A stretch of 5,868 bases of DNA from Rudanella sp. (lineage in GTDB: Bacteria; Bacteroidota; Bacteroidia; Cytophagales; Spirosomataceae): positions 1 to 5,868 of the forward strand of contig JAJAYX010000523.1 in NCBI GenBank assembly GCA_026785985.1. The letters are read 5' to 3'. Shown piece after piece: positions 1 to 5,505 of this stretch. The notes below the pieces were generated by a model. The model did not search any database. It saw only the letters and a program-made list of their open reading frames with translations, and was not told where the DNA came from. Position numbers and translations under genes: made by a program. Within the stretch, counting starts at the first letter, position 1, and each line of letters begins with the position of its first letter.

Positions 1-133
1 GCCTGTTCACGGGGGCAGCCGGGGTCATTCGGCCACTCAACCCGGCCCCCGCAAACACCGACCCCCCAACACCGACCCCCCACGCGTTATTGGTGCGCGT
101 GTTGGGTGTGGTTTGTTGACTGCTCACGATACC
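1..133. other. G+C-rich edge region without a convincing gene
   Basis: This stretch lies downstream of the SDR gene that ends at 134. It holds a 14-bp exact tandem duplication (54-67 and 68-81), an inverted repeat CGGGGGC/GCCCCCG (10-16 and 45-51) and another, CACGCG/CGCGTG (81-86 and 96-101). All three plus-strand frames are open for most of it, as expected from its composition. The third frame could be the tail of a convergent gene ending at the TGA at 117-119, with a proline/threonine-rich stretch followed by a hydrophobic end. However, the 14-bp duplication is not a multiple of three, and no family is recognisable, so I do not call a gene. Confidence 0.5.
54..81. repeat. 14-bp tandem duplication, two exact copies
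   Basis: The unit AACACCGACCCCCC occurs twice back to back at 54-67 and 68-81. Together with the C-runs at 41-43 and 46-50 it gives the minus strand four G-tracts of three or more (loops of about 2, 11 and 8 nt), so a G-quadruplex is conceivable there. Confidence 0.85.
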
Positions 134-847
134 TTACCACTCCATTTCTTTCTTATCTTTCCAGAACTTGCCTGTTTCATTTTGGGGGGCTTCGGCGGCA
201 AGCCAAACAATGGTTTCGGCCCCTTTCTCAATGGAGCGGCTGGCAGTGGGGCCACCCATATCAGTACGCACCCAGCCGGGGCACACCGAGTTGACGGCAA
301 TATTGTCGGCGCGGAGTGCCCCGGCAAATTGTTTAGTAACAGCATTGAGCGCAGTTTTAGAAATGCTGTAGGCTGGCGCATAGGTTTCCATTTCCCCTAA
401 CGCACCCGCCCCACTCGATACATTCACGATGCGGCCTCCGTTCGGAGCCAGTTTCAGATAGGGCAGAAAATCCTGGCTTACTAAAATAGGTCCGACTACG
501 TTTGTCTTCATAGTTCGTCCTAATAGTTCTGCATTCATATTGGTCAGGTTTTCACCGTGGTCTTCCAATATGGCGGCATTGTTTACCAGCACGTCCAGAT
601 GATCAGCTTTTTGAGAAAATGTACCTTCCGCATTTTTAATACTAACAGGGTCAGTTACATCGAGTTGCAGAAAAATGGCTTCGTAGCCCTCCGCGCACAG
701 GGCCTCCGACACCTCGCAGCCCCGTTGTCTGTCACGTGCTCCAATGAACACTGCATACCCCATTTTGGCCAATTGACGGGCTACTTCTCTGCCGATTCCT
801 TTAGTAGCCCCCGTTACAAGGGCAACTTTTTTATGTTCCGTTTTCAT
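134..847 (-). CDS. Classical SDR-family NAD(P)-dependent oxidoreductase
   Basis: A 237-residue short-chain dehydrogenase/reductase, the usual length for the classical subfamily, probably cytoplasmic. Visible motifs in order: cofactor-binding TGATKGIG at 12-19; Arg38 after the second beta strand, which suggests NADP(H); D63 in LDVT; NNAA at 89-92; structural/catalytic Asn116 in KTNVVG; Ser144/Ser145; catalytic Tyr160 and Lys164 in YSISK; and CPGWVRTDM from 189. The full tetrad is therefore present. The style (GAGALG before the Tyr, PGWVRTDMGG after it) resembles carbonyl-reductase-like SDRs, but the substrate cannot be read from sequence. The frame stays open upstream to an ATG at 922. I chose the ATG at 847 because the Rossmann strand begins seven residues later and the 25 upstream residues do not resemble an SDR. 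The gene is transcribed divergently from the beta-barrel gene at 984. Confidence 0.93.
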   Translation of the reverse strand: MKTEHKKVALVTGATKGIGREVARQLAKMGYAVFIGARDRQRGCEVSEALCAEGYEAIFLQLDVTDPVSIKNAEGTFSQKADHLDVLVNNAAILEDHGENLTNMNAELLGRTMKTNVVGPILVSQDFLPYLKLAPNGGRIVNVSSGAGALGEMETYAPAYSISKTALNAVTKQFAGALRADNIAVNSVCPGWVRTDMGGPTASRSIEKGAETIVWLAAEAPQNETGKFWKDKKEMEW

Positions 848-983
848 ACCAGAATAAGTCGTTTCAGAGACAAGTTGTTCGAGAATCAGGCTATTTGCAC
901 ATTCTGAGACCAATTCACACATTTATTTATAATTACCTGTGCTGTTATTCTTCTATTTTCCAATAAAAACTGTACTTTACCCC
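848..983. promoter_or_regulatory. Divergent intergenic region between SDR and beta-barrel genes
   Basis: This 136-bp A/T-rich spacer separates two divergent starts (847 minus, 984 plus), so it must carry both promoters. I found no full TAnnTTTG -7 box on either strand; the nearest plus-strand candidate, TATTTTCC in the 950s, matches only in part. No Shine-Dalgarno sequence precedes either ATG, as is common in Bacteroidota. Confidence 0.4.
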
Positions 984-1745
984 ATGATTAGTAAATCAAT
1001 ATTCCCAGTTTTGATACTTTATTCATCTGTTCAACTGTCTCCAGTCGAGTCTGTAGCGCAAACGAAGCCAATGCAATATGACAGTAAATTGCGAATAGGA
1101 GTTCGGGCGGGCGGTAATTCGGTATTACCCCTTGAAGCCGTTGATAACGCTACCTACTACCCCACCGTTTCGTTTCATGGGGGACTTGTCGCTAACGTTG
1201 GCCGGGGATGTTTGACATTTCAACCCGAAGTTAATTACAGTCAACGTCACATTCGGGCCGATTTCAATCAGCAGGGTATTAGTTTGTCGGCCAAAGTGAT
1301 GACCAATCGAATTGAGGTTCCTTTACTGGCCAAAGCCACATTTGGCCACTCATCCAATGCCCGTTTTTTTATCAATGCCGGCCCTTATGGAGCTTACGTT
1401 CTGAGCGAACGCTACAAGGCGAACCTGATCTCATTTGGTAATACCAACCCAGCGCTGCGCCCCATAATCGAATCAGTGATTGCTGGCCTCAACAACAAAA
1501 AAGCGACGTTTTCGGGCAATGACGGTCGTATTTCCTACGGACTTGCGGGTGGATTGGGAGTAGTTATAAAAGCAGGCCCCGGTCAGGTCACGCTCGAAGG
1601 CCGCGCTTTGTATCAATTGGGCGACAATACGTCCACCAGCGCACCCGACCCCAGCGGAATCAGCCTTACCGCCACTATACGCGACACTAAATATGCCTTA
1701 TTACAGGCCTCCATTGGGTATCTGATCCCAATCGGAGGCCATTAA
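984..1745 (+). CDS. Secreted outer-membrane beta-barrel protein, PorT/OMP_b-brl_2 type
   Basis: A 253-residue protein with an N-terminal signal peptide: a short basic start, a hydrophobic stretch at about 6-18, and a likely signal peptidase I cleavage near SVA-Q at 23-26. The mature part has alternating beta-strand patterns, with strands such as KLRIGVRAGGN (35-45), GGLVANVGRGCLTFQPEVNYSQ (66-87), NRIEVPLLAKATFG (108-121), RFFINAGPYGAYVLSE (127-142) and a final strand ending in GYLIPIGGH. The motif order 'PEvnYsq...IEVPLLAK...GPY' is typical of the Bacteroidota family annotated as outer-membrane beta-barrel or PorT-like. It is expected to sit in the outer membrane; its role is unknown. An in-frame ATG at 939 exists, but the one at 984 gives a proper signal peptide. 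The gene stands alone, divergent from one SDR and convergent with another. Confidence 0.85.
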   Translation: MISKSIFPVLILYSSVQLSPVESVAQTKPMQYDSKLRIGVRAGGNSVLPLEAVDNATYYPTVSFHGGLVANVGRGCLTFQPEVNYSQRHIRADFNQQGISLSAKVMTNRIEVPLLAKATFGHSSNARFFINAGPYGAYVLSERYKANLISFGNTNPALRPIIESVIAGLNNKKATFSGNDGRISYGLAGGLGVVIKAGPGQVTLEGRALYQLGDNTSTSAPDPSGISLTATIRDTKYALLQASIGYLIPIGGH

Positions 1746-1757
1746 GTTCTTATGAAT

Positions 1758-1773
1758 CCGTAGGGATCTACGG
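1758..1773 (+). terminator. Short hairpin 12 nt after the beta-barrel stop codon
   Basis: A perfect 6-bp stem CCGTAG/CTACGG (1758-1763 and 1768-1773) with loop GGAT is followed by GCCTTTATA. Position and shape suit a weak intrinsic terminator for the plus-strand gene, but the T-run is short. Confidence 0.4.
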
Positions 1774-1805
1774 GCCTTTATAAGGTAGTACCCTAACCAA
1801 TAGAA

Positions 1806-1829
1806 TGGTTTAAAGTTGACTTTAAACCA
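1806..1829. terminator. Perfect palindromic hairpin in the convergent intergenic region
   Basis: The arms TGGTTTAAAGT (1806-1816) and ACTTTAAACCA (1819-1829) are exact reverse complements separated by TG. A realistic RNA hairpin would have about ten pairs and a 4-nt loop. It lies between the stop codons of the convergent genes at 1745 and 1833, so a bidirectional terminator is the simplest reading. The stem is A/T-rich and no long T-run follows on either strand. Confidence 0.45.
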
Positions 1830-1832
1830 GCC

Positions 1833-2705
1833 TCAATAATGGCCGCCATTGGTGGCTATTATTTTTTCTACCGTTTTGTCCCACAACCAGTTAACATTTT
1901 TATCGGTTATGTCGCTGTTGCGGGGCTTTTTGGGAGCAAGGTCGGCGAAGTAGGCTCCGTTGTTGCGCTCGCCAATGGATTTGAGCGGAGCTGCCGCCAG
2001 AAAAATCGACGTTTCGGCTCCTTTTTCGGGCGAACGCATCAATGGCCCCATTAACTTAAAAAGGGTTCCGCCAAGTCCGGGAATATCACTGGCAAAATTA
2101 GTCCGCACCGCTCCCGGATGTACCGAAAACGACCGAACCCCAGTTCCCTCGAAGTATGCAGCCGCTCCCTTCGCAAACAACAGGTTTGCCAGTTTATCGT
2201 CACAATATGCCCACATCGGCGACAAGTTGTCGATACGCCGGAACATCCGGCTTACTTTCCCGCCTATGTGCGCTGCCGACGAGAGGGTGACAATGCGTAC
2301 ATCGCCCGTTTCAGCGGCTGTTTTTTTGAGTAAATCAGCCAGATACCAGGTTAGCGCAAAATGCCCAACATGGCTGGCATAGAATGACTTCTCAATATTC
2401 TGATCGTTAAACTCGAGTTTGGCCGGAGTATAGCCAGCGTTGTTAATCAGCACATCGAGCCGTGCGTAGGTGGTGTTAATCTGTTCGGCAGCCTGCTTCA
2501 CCGAATCAACATCATCAAGACTGGCAATTACCAGATCTATGCAGCTTTTTGGATTTGCTTTCTGAAGTTCAATCCGGGCTTCGCTGCCTTTTTTTTCGTT
2601 GCGAACGAGCAGGATCAGGTCGAAACCCCGGTGGGCCAGCGACATGGCGGTGGCGAGGCCAATGCCTGAATTAGCGCCCGTTATGAGAGCAAGTTTCTTT
2701 GTCAT
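1833..2705 (-). CDS. SDR oxidoreductase, retinol dehydrogenase/WWOX-like, altered active site
   Basis: A 290-residue SDR that resembles the RDH11/WWOX-like group, in which similar bacterial proteins are common. Seen: cofactor motif TGANSGIG at 9-16; LVRN at 33-36, whose Arg favours NADP(H); NNAG at 88-91; LSSAAH at 141-146; Tyr167 and Lys171; KLANLLFAKG following the Lys; and HPGAVRTN at 196-203. Two deviations are notable. The usual NHLGHF segment reads SHVGHF, so the tetrad Asn is Ser111 (codon AGC). The usual YxxSK reads YCDDK, with Asp170 for the conserved Ser. Ser, Tyr and Lys of the catalytic set remain. The substrate is unknown. Its start lies 100 bp after the nmrA-like stop codon on the same strand, with a hairpin-forming repeat between, so co-transcription is possible but not certain. 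Confidence 0.92.
   Translation of the reverse strand: MTKKLALITGANSGIGLATAMSLAHRGFDLILLVRNEKKGSEARIELQKANPKSCIDLVIASLDDVDSVKQAAEQINTTYARLDVLINNAGYTPAKLEFNDQNIEKSFYASHVGHFALTWYLADLLKKTAAETGDVRIVTLSSAAHIGGKVSRMFRRIDNLSPMWAYCDDKLANLLFAKGAAAYFEGTGVRSFSVHPGAVRTNFASDIPGLGGTLFKLMGPLMRSPEKGAETSIFLAAAPLKSIGERNNGAYFADLAPKKPRNSDITDKNVNWLWDKTVEKIIATNGGHY
1835..1863 (+). terminator. Stem-loop plus T-run overlapping the SDR C-terminus
   Basis: On the plus strand, 1835-1847 can pair with 1851-1863 over 13 bp, including two G-U pairs, with a 3-nt loop. TTTTC follows directly (1864-1868). This is the best intrinsic terminator shape for the plus-strand beta-barrel gene, although it lies inside the last codons of the convergent SDR gene. 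Confidence 0.45.
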
Positions 2706-2735
2706 TAGTTGTTGATTGGTGATTTGGTAAATAGA

Positions 2736-2808
2736 TAACTGAGGTAACCGGGTGATTTGTTATATCTATTTAGCCCGGTTACCTACATTTACCCAGTTCC
2801 CTCAGTTA
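2736..2808 (-). repeat. Nested inverted repeats between the nmrA-like and SDR genes
   Basis: AGGTAACCGGG (2742-2752) is the exact reverse complement of CCCGGTTACCT (2774-2784), and TAACTGAGG (2736-2744) of CCTCAGTTA (2800-2808). The two left arms overlap by three bases, so the full pairings compete at AGG. The nmrA-like stop codon (2806-2808) is part of the outer arm. In minus-strand RNA this would form a large hairpin directly after nmrA, possibly a terminator or processing element; no T-run follows it. Confidence 0.7.
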
Positions 2809-3693
2809 CCCCTCAAACGCCGGGGCAAATTCGTTTTTGGCGAAATCTTCCAGCTTTACCTTGCCGAGAGTGGCCGGACGGTTAGCAAAGTAGTCTTCCT
2901 GCATGGTTCCATTTCGCAAAGCCAAGCCCATCGTGGTGTAGCCGTTCGCCATTTCCTCGTTCAAACCTGCCTGAAGCATTCCCTGCTTGCTTTGTTCATC
3001 GCTGAACACCATCCAGGGAGTTTCGGGCTTGCCAACAGCCTCGCCCAACACGCGGGCAATGTCGGCACCGGTGCGCTCGTCGCTGGCAATGTATTGCACC
3101 TGATGCCCGGCAAAATCGAGGTTCATCAGATTTTGGAGGGCAGCAGCGGCAATGTCGCTGGTGTGAACCAACACGATTTTCTCGTCGCCAAAGTTGCTGC
3201 CCATGATGCCCATGCCTTTCACCATGCCCGCCATTCCGAACAGGTTTTCCATGAAGTACGAGGGGCGTAAGATCTTCACATTCAGGTCTTCCAGTATTTT
3301 TAGTTTTTGCTCCAGATCGTGCAGGCCATCAACCGGCCCGGCCCCATTACCCATGTGGGCACCCACACTGCTCAACACCACCGCATAGGGAATATGGTTG
3401 GCTTGTAGGGCTGCCGTGTAGTTATCGGCCACCTTGTTCTGATAATACCGCCAATCGGTAACACCCCACTTGGGCGGAATCATCAGATAAACAGCATCAG
3501 CCCCGGCAAACGACTGAATCAGAAAATTGGCATCCTCCACGCTGCCCACGGCTGCTTTAGCCCCAAGTTTTTGAATCGGAGCCGCGTTGTCGGGCTTGCT
3601 CGTAATAACGGTCACACTGTGGCCAGCTTTGGCAAGTTTTTGGACAATTGGTTTACTGATGTGGCCCAAAGAGCCAGTAATTACGTAGTTCAT
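2806..3693 (-). CDS. NmrA-like NAD(P)-binding protein (atypical SDR)
   Basis: A 295-residue protein of the NmrA/HSCARG-like atypical SDR group. The N-terminal Rossmann fold starts at once (MNYVITGSLGHISKPI), with a TGxxGxxx-type dinucleotide loop at 6-13 in a divergent form. Other family features seen are AVYLMIPP at 67-74, VVLSSVGAH at 105-113 and the diagnostic LRPSYFMEN at 142-150. The last 100 residues form the substrate-side domain and carry no recognisable catalytic residues. The classical YxxxK is absent, as is usual in NmrA-like proteins. Members act either as NAD(P)H-sensing regulators or as NAD(P)H-dependent quinone/isoflavone-type reductases; the sequence does not decide which. The gene lies downstream of a MarR-family gene and of a palindromic operator candidate at 3926, so MarR control is likely. 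There is a 96-bp leader with tandem repeats between it and the small ORF ending at 3790. Confidence 0.9.
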   Translation of the reverse strand: MNYVITGSLGHISKPIVQKLAKAGHSVTVITSKPDNAAPIQKLGAKAAVGSVEDANFLIQSFAGADAVYLMIPPKWGVTDWRYYQNKVADNYTAALQANHIPYAVVLSSVGAHMGNGAGPVDGLHDLEQKLKILEDLNVKILRPSYFMENLFGMAGMVKGMGIMGSNFGDEKIVLVHTSDIAAAALQNLMNLDFAGHQVQYIASDERTGADIARVLGEAVGKPETPWMVFSDEQSKQGMLQAGLNEEMANGYTTMGLALRNGTMQEDYFANRPATLGKVKLEDFAKNEFAPAFEG

Positions 3694-3703
3694 GTCTGTA
3701 TAG

Positions 3704-3733
3704 AAAAATGAGTAATGAAAAAATGAGTAATGA
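3704..3733. repeat. 15-bp tandem repeat, two exact copies plus degenerate tail
   Basis: The unit AAAAATGAGTAATGA occurs at 3704-3718 and 3719-3733. A degenerate continuation, including ATTGAGTAATA, runs to about 3760. The repeat lies just upstream of the nmrA-like start, in its probable leader. Copy number could vary and affect expression, but nothing in the sequence shows that. Confidence 0.8.
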
Positions 3734-3789
3734 AAAATGGATAAGGAGTATTGAGTAATAACCCACGCTGGCTATGAGACCACTATAAA

Positions 3790-3915
3790 TCATTCATTAT
3801 CCTCCGTCAAAAAAGCAGCTTCCAGCCGTTGAAAAAACAGATCCTGACCGGGCTGACCCGTCAATTGCCGAACTTGTTCAGTTGTGCGATGGTGGGTTAA
3901 TTCTGTGTTTTTCAT
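3790..3915 (-). CDS. Small 41-residue ORF between marR and the nmrA-like gene
   Basis: An ATG at 3915 opens a 41-codon frame ending with TGA at 3790-3792. The predicted peptide begins MKNTELTHHRTTEQVRQL, is charged and Gln/Glu/Thr-rich, has an amphipathic-looking middle (QDLFFQRLEAAFL at 25-37) and ends acidic (TEDNE). It has no signal peptide or membrane segment. Its start lies 11 bp after the palindromic operator candidate, and its stop 96 bp before nmrA, on the same strand as both neighbours. I do not recognise a family. It could be a genuine small protein, a leader peptide, or the remnant of a longer gene. The A/T-rich spacer around it, compared with the mixed codons within, weakly favours coding, but chance is not excluded. 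Confidence 0.4.
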   Translation of the reverse strand: MKNTELTHHRTTEQVRQLTGQPGQDLFFQRLEAAFLTEDNE

Positions 3916-3925
3916 GACTTTCAGT

Positions 3926-3939
3926 GTTTGTATATACAA
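3926..3939. promoter_or_regulatory. Candidate MarR operator, copy 1 (marR-nmrA side)
   Basis: GTTTGTATATACAA contains the perfect 12-bp palindrome TTGTATATACAA (3928-3939). The identical 14-mer occurs upstream of marR at 4425-4438. The TTG..CAA palindromic form fits the dimeric winged-helix regulators of the MarR family. It sits 16 bp past the marR stop codon and 11 bp before the small ORF, where it could control transcription toward the nmrA-like gene. Confidence 0.7.
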
Positions 3940-3954
3940 CTATTAGTGTAAAAA

Positions 3955-4410
3955 TTAGACCTCTCCAAGTGCTTTAGCCGCCCTGAAAGCCTGTTTTGTC
4001 AGGCTTTTTGCTTCTTCCTCGCCAATAGCCTGTGCATATCGAGTCCAGGTTCGGCCCCAGGCTGCCCCAATGTCGTTGCTGAGTGCTATGCCTTGAGGAG
4101 TTGGATCAATAAGCGTGTTTTTGCCTTCGCTCCGGCGCATGACCAACCCTTTTGTTTCCAGTTTTTCCACCAGTCGGGTAATTGTCGATGGAGTCAGGTA
4201 GAGTATGTCGCTGAGATGCGTGGGAGTAACTCCCGGATTATCGATCACCTCCCGAAGCAAATAAGCGTGCGAATAGGCCAAACCCAGCTTTCCGAACTCT
4301 TCGTTGCCGATAGCCGTCATGGCCCGTGCCAGCGCATTTGCCGAAAACAGCAGACAGGCACTATACCGATTGATTTCGCAGCCGGGTTCGACGTTCTTCT
4401 CAGCATTCAT
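3955..4410 (-). CDS. MarR-family winged-helix transcriptional regulator
   Basis: A 151-residue protein, the normal length for the family, binding DNA as a dimer in the cytoplasm. The N-terminal and C-terminal helices (about 14-40 and 118-148) would form the dimer interface. The winged helix lies between: HLSDILYLTPSTITRLVEKL (65-84) covers the helix-turn-helix with recognition helix TPSTITRLVEKLETKGLV (73-90), followed by the wing MRRSEGKNTLIDPTPQG (91-107). Asp102 is in the conserved wing position. Two cysteines at 11 and 19 lie in the N-terminal region, where OhrR-type members carry their redox cysteine; this is only suggestive. A palindrome 15 bp upstream of its ATG, repeated downstream of its stop, points to autoregulation and control of the genes that follow. 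The inducing ligand is unknown. Confidence 0.92.
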   Translation of the reverse strand: MNAEKNVEPGCEINRYSACLLFSANALARAMTAIGNEEFGKLGLAYSHAYLLREVIDNPGVTPTHLSDILYLTPSTITRLVEKLETKGLVMRRSEGKNTLIDPTPQGIALSNDIGAAWGRTWTRYAQAIGEEEAKSLTKQAFRAAKALGEV

Positions 4411-4424
4411 AATGGGCTAACTAC

Positions 4425-4439
4425 GTTTGTATATACAAA
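4425..4439. promoter_or_regulatory. Candidate MarR operator, copy 2 (marR promoter)
   Basis: TTTGTATATACAAA (4426-4439) is a perfect 14-bp palindrome. It shares the exact 14-mer GTTTGTATATACAA (4425-4438) with the site at 3926. Located 15-28 bp upstream of the marR start, it is well placed to overlap the promoter or start of transcription and give autorepression. Confidence 0.75.
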
Positions 4440-4458
4440 TGTTCCCGGTCTTGGAAAG

Positions 4459-4499
4459 ATTGAGTGATTGGGTGATGCTCATCAACTCAATCACTCAAT
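4459..4499 (-). terminator. Hairpin directly after the pentein hydrolase stop codon
   Basis: ATTGAGTGATTG (4459-4470) and CAATCACTCAAT (4488-4499) are perfect 12-bp reverse complements, and TGATG/CATCA (4473-4477 and 4480-4484) extends the stem inside a small internal loop. The hairpin starts within the stop codon of the minus-strand gene and is followed in that direction by CTTTCC, so it is a plausible though weak terminator that separates that gene from marR. Confidence 0.6.
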
Positions 4500-5428
4500 T
4501 ATTTCTTTGGCAAATGCACTTCGGCCATCATACAGCGGGCCGAGCCTCCCCCATTGGCTTCGATGGTCGAGAGATCGACAGTCAGCAGGCTGGCATAATC
4601 GTCGAGGGTATCTATCTGTTTCGGCGTTAAGGAGTTATAGGCAGTTGTAGACAGTACAATCAGTTTCTGGCCACGTGCGGTATCTACCTGGAGCATATTT
4701 CCCGCAAAGGAAGCCATTTGATCCAGCGTAATTTCAATGACGCGCTTGCCAAGTTTCTCCAGTTCCTGGCGAATGGCCAGCCGCTCATCAAGGTCGGGAA
4801 TGGCCTGTAGGCAGACAACCGCAAACATATCGCCAATACACATGACCACATTGGTATGATACACCTCTGTACCGGTTGCATCGACGGCATGGAACAGGAT
4901 AGTTTTATACCCTGTCTGGCGGCTGTATTCAGCCAGAACATCTGGGTTTGTTCGGGGCGAGAGGCACGCAAAGGCCACTCGGTTCATCCGGTCGAACACC
5001 AGGCTACCAGTTCCTTCCAGAAACTTACCCTCGTGTTCAAAAGACGTCAAATCAACCGTTTTGGCAACCTGATATTGTTTGGCAAGTTCATTTACAATGT
5101 CCATCCGGCGCTCGGCCCGGCGATTTTGGGCCTGCATCGGGTAAAGCACCATCGTTCCACTATAATGAAAAGAAACCCAGTTGTTGGGGAAAATAGAGTC
5201 CGGCGTATGCGGTTCGGCGGTGTCATCATACACGATCACATCGACCCCATATGACCGCAGTTGCTGCACCATATTGTCGAACTCGCGTTGGGCATTTACC
5301 TGGGCGGTGTCACGAGTTTGGGCAGAAAGCGTGGCATTCTGGAACGTGTTCGAATCGGCAGTCTGGTCATTAAAACCGAACCGCACGGGTCGAATCATCA
5401 GGATTGTTGAGGTAGTTTGTGATTGCAT
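4499..5428 (-). CDS. Arginine deiminase-related pentein hydrolase, CtlX type
   Basis: A 309-residue protein of the guanidino-group-modifying (pentein) superfamily, closest in form to the roughly 300-residue 'citrulline utilization hydrolase CtlX' / FN0238-type amidinotransferase-like family. Features seen: PVRFGFN at 14-20, typical of the start; DSIFPNNW at 77-84, with the substrate-binding Asp/Asn-rich loop; FLEGTGSLVFD at 136-146, holding the acidic active-site residue; EVYHTNVVM at 188-196, with catalytic His191; FAGNMLQV at 241-248; and the C-terminal GGGSARC at 293-299, with nucleophile Cys299. All catalytic elements are present, so an active cysteine hydrolase is likely. The substrate is probably arginine, citrulline or a related guanidino/ureido compound, but the sequence does not settle which. 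The gene runs minus, 88 bp before marR, with a hairpin in between, and is divergent from the Uma2-like gene. Its annotation as CtlX is by motif recall. Confidence 0.88.
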   Translation of the reverse strand: MQSQTTSTILMIRPVRFGFNDQTADSNTFQNATLSAQTRDTAQVNAQREFDNMVQQLRSYGVDVIVYDDTAEPHTPDSIFPNNWVSFHYSGTMVLYPMQAQNRRAERRMDIVNELAKQYQVAKTVDLTSFEHEGKFLEGTGSLVFDRMNRVAFACLSPRTNPDVLAEYSRQTGYKTILFHAVDATGTEVYHTNVVMCIGDMFAVVCLQAIPDLDERLAIRQELEKLGKRVIEITLDQMASFAGNMLQVDTARGQKLIVLSTTAYNSLTPKQIDTLDDYASLLTVDLSTIEANGGGSARCMMAEVHLPKK

Positions 5429-5470
5429 GAAATGGACAAATGAGAGCCTAAAAATAGCAAAAAATCGTGT

Positions 5471-5478
5471 TATCTTTG
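5471..5478 (+). promoter_or_regulatory. Bacteroidota -7 promoter box upstream of the Uma2-like gene
   Basis: TATCTTTG matches the Bacteroidota -7 consensus TAnnTTTG exactly. It lies 27 bp before the ATG at 5506, giving a plausible short A/T-rich leader. No TTTG -33 element is visible at the usual spacing, so the call rests on the -7 box alone. Confidence 0.55.
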
Positions 5479-5505
5479 TTTTGTATTCGTCAAACTACTC
5501 TATTT

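Noticed and set aside
3..119. Possible C-terminal tail of a plus-strand gene in the third frame, ending at TGA 117-119
   Set aside because: All frames are open here because of composition, a non-triplet 14-bp duplication interrupts it, and no family is recognisable; the upstream sequence would be needed.
848..922. N-terminal extension of the first SDR to the ATG at 922
   Set aside because: The added 25 residues are unlike SDR N-termini, and the Rossmann fold begins right after the ATG at 847.
1960..2382. 140-codon plus-strand open frame
   Set aside because: It is antisense to the RDH-like SDR, with no conserved pattern in its translation.
2752..3270. 172-codon plus-strand open frame
   Set aside because: It lies antisense to the well-supported nmrA-like gene and its translation has no recognisable family pattern; it is a shadow frame.
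4856..5254. 132-codon plus-strand open frame
   Set aside because: It is antisense to the pentein hydrolase, whose motifs are clear, and shows no domain features.
5429..5505. A third MarR operator near TTTTGTATTCGTCAAAC
   Set aside because: It resembles the TTGTATATACAA core only in its first half and is not palindromic.
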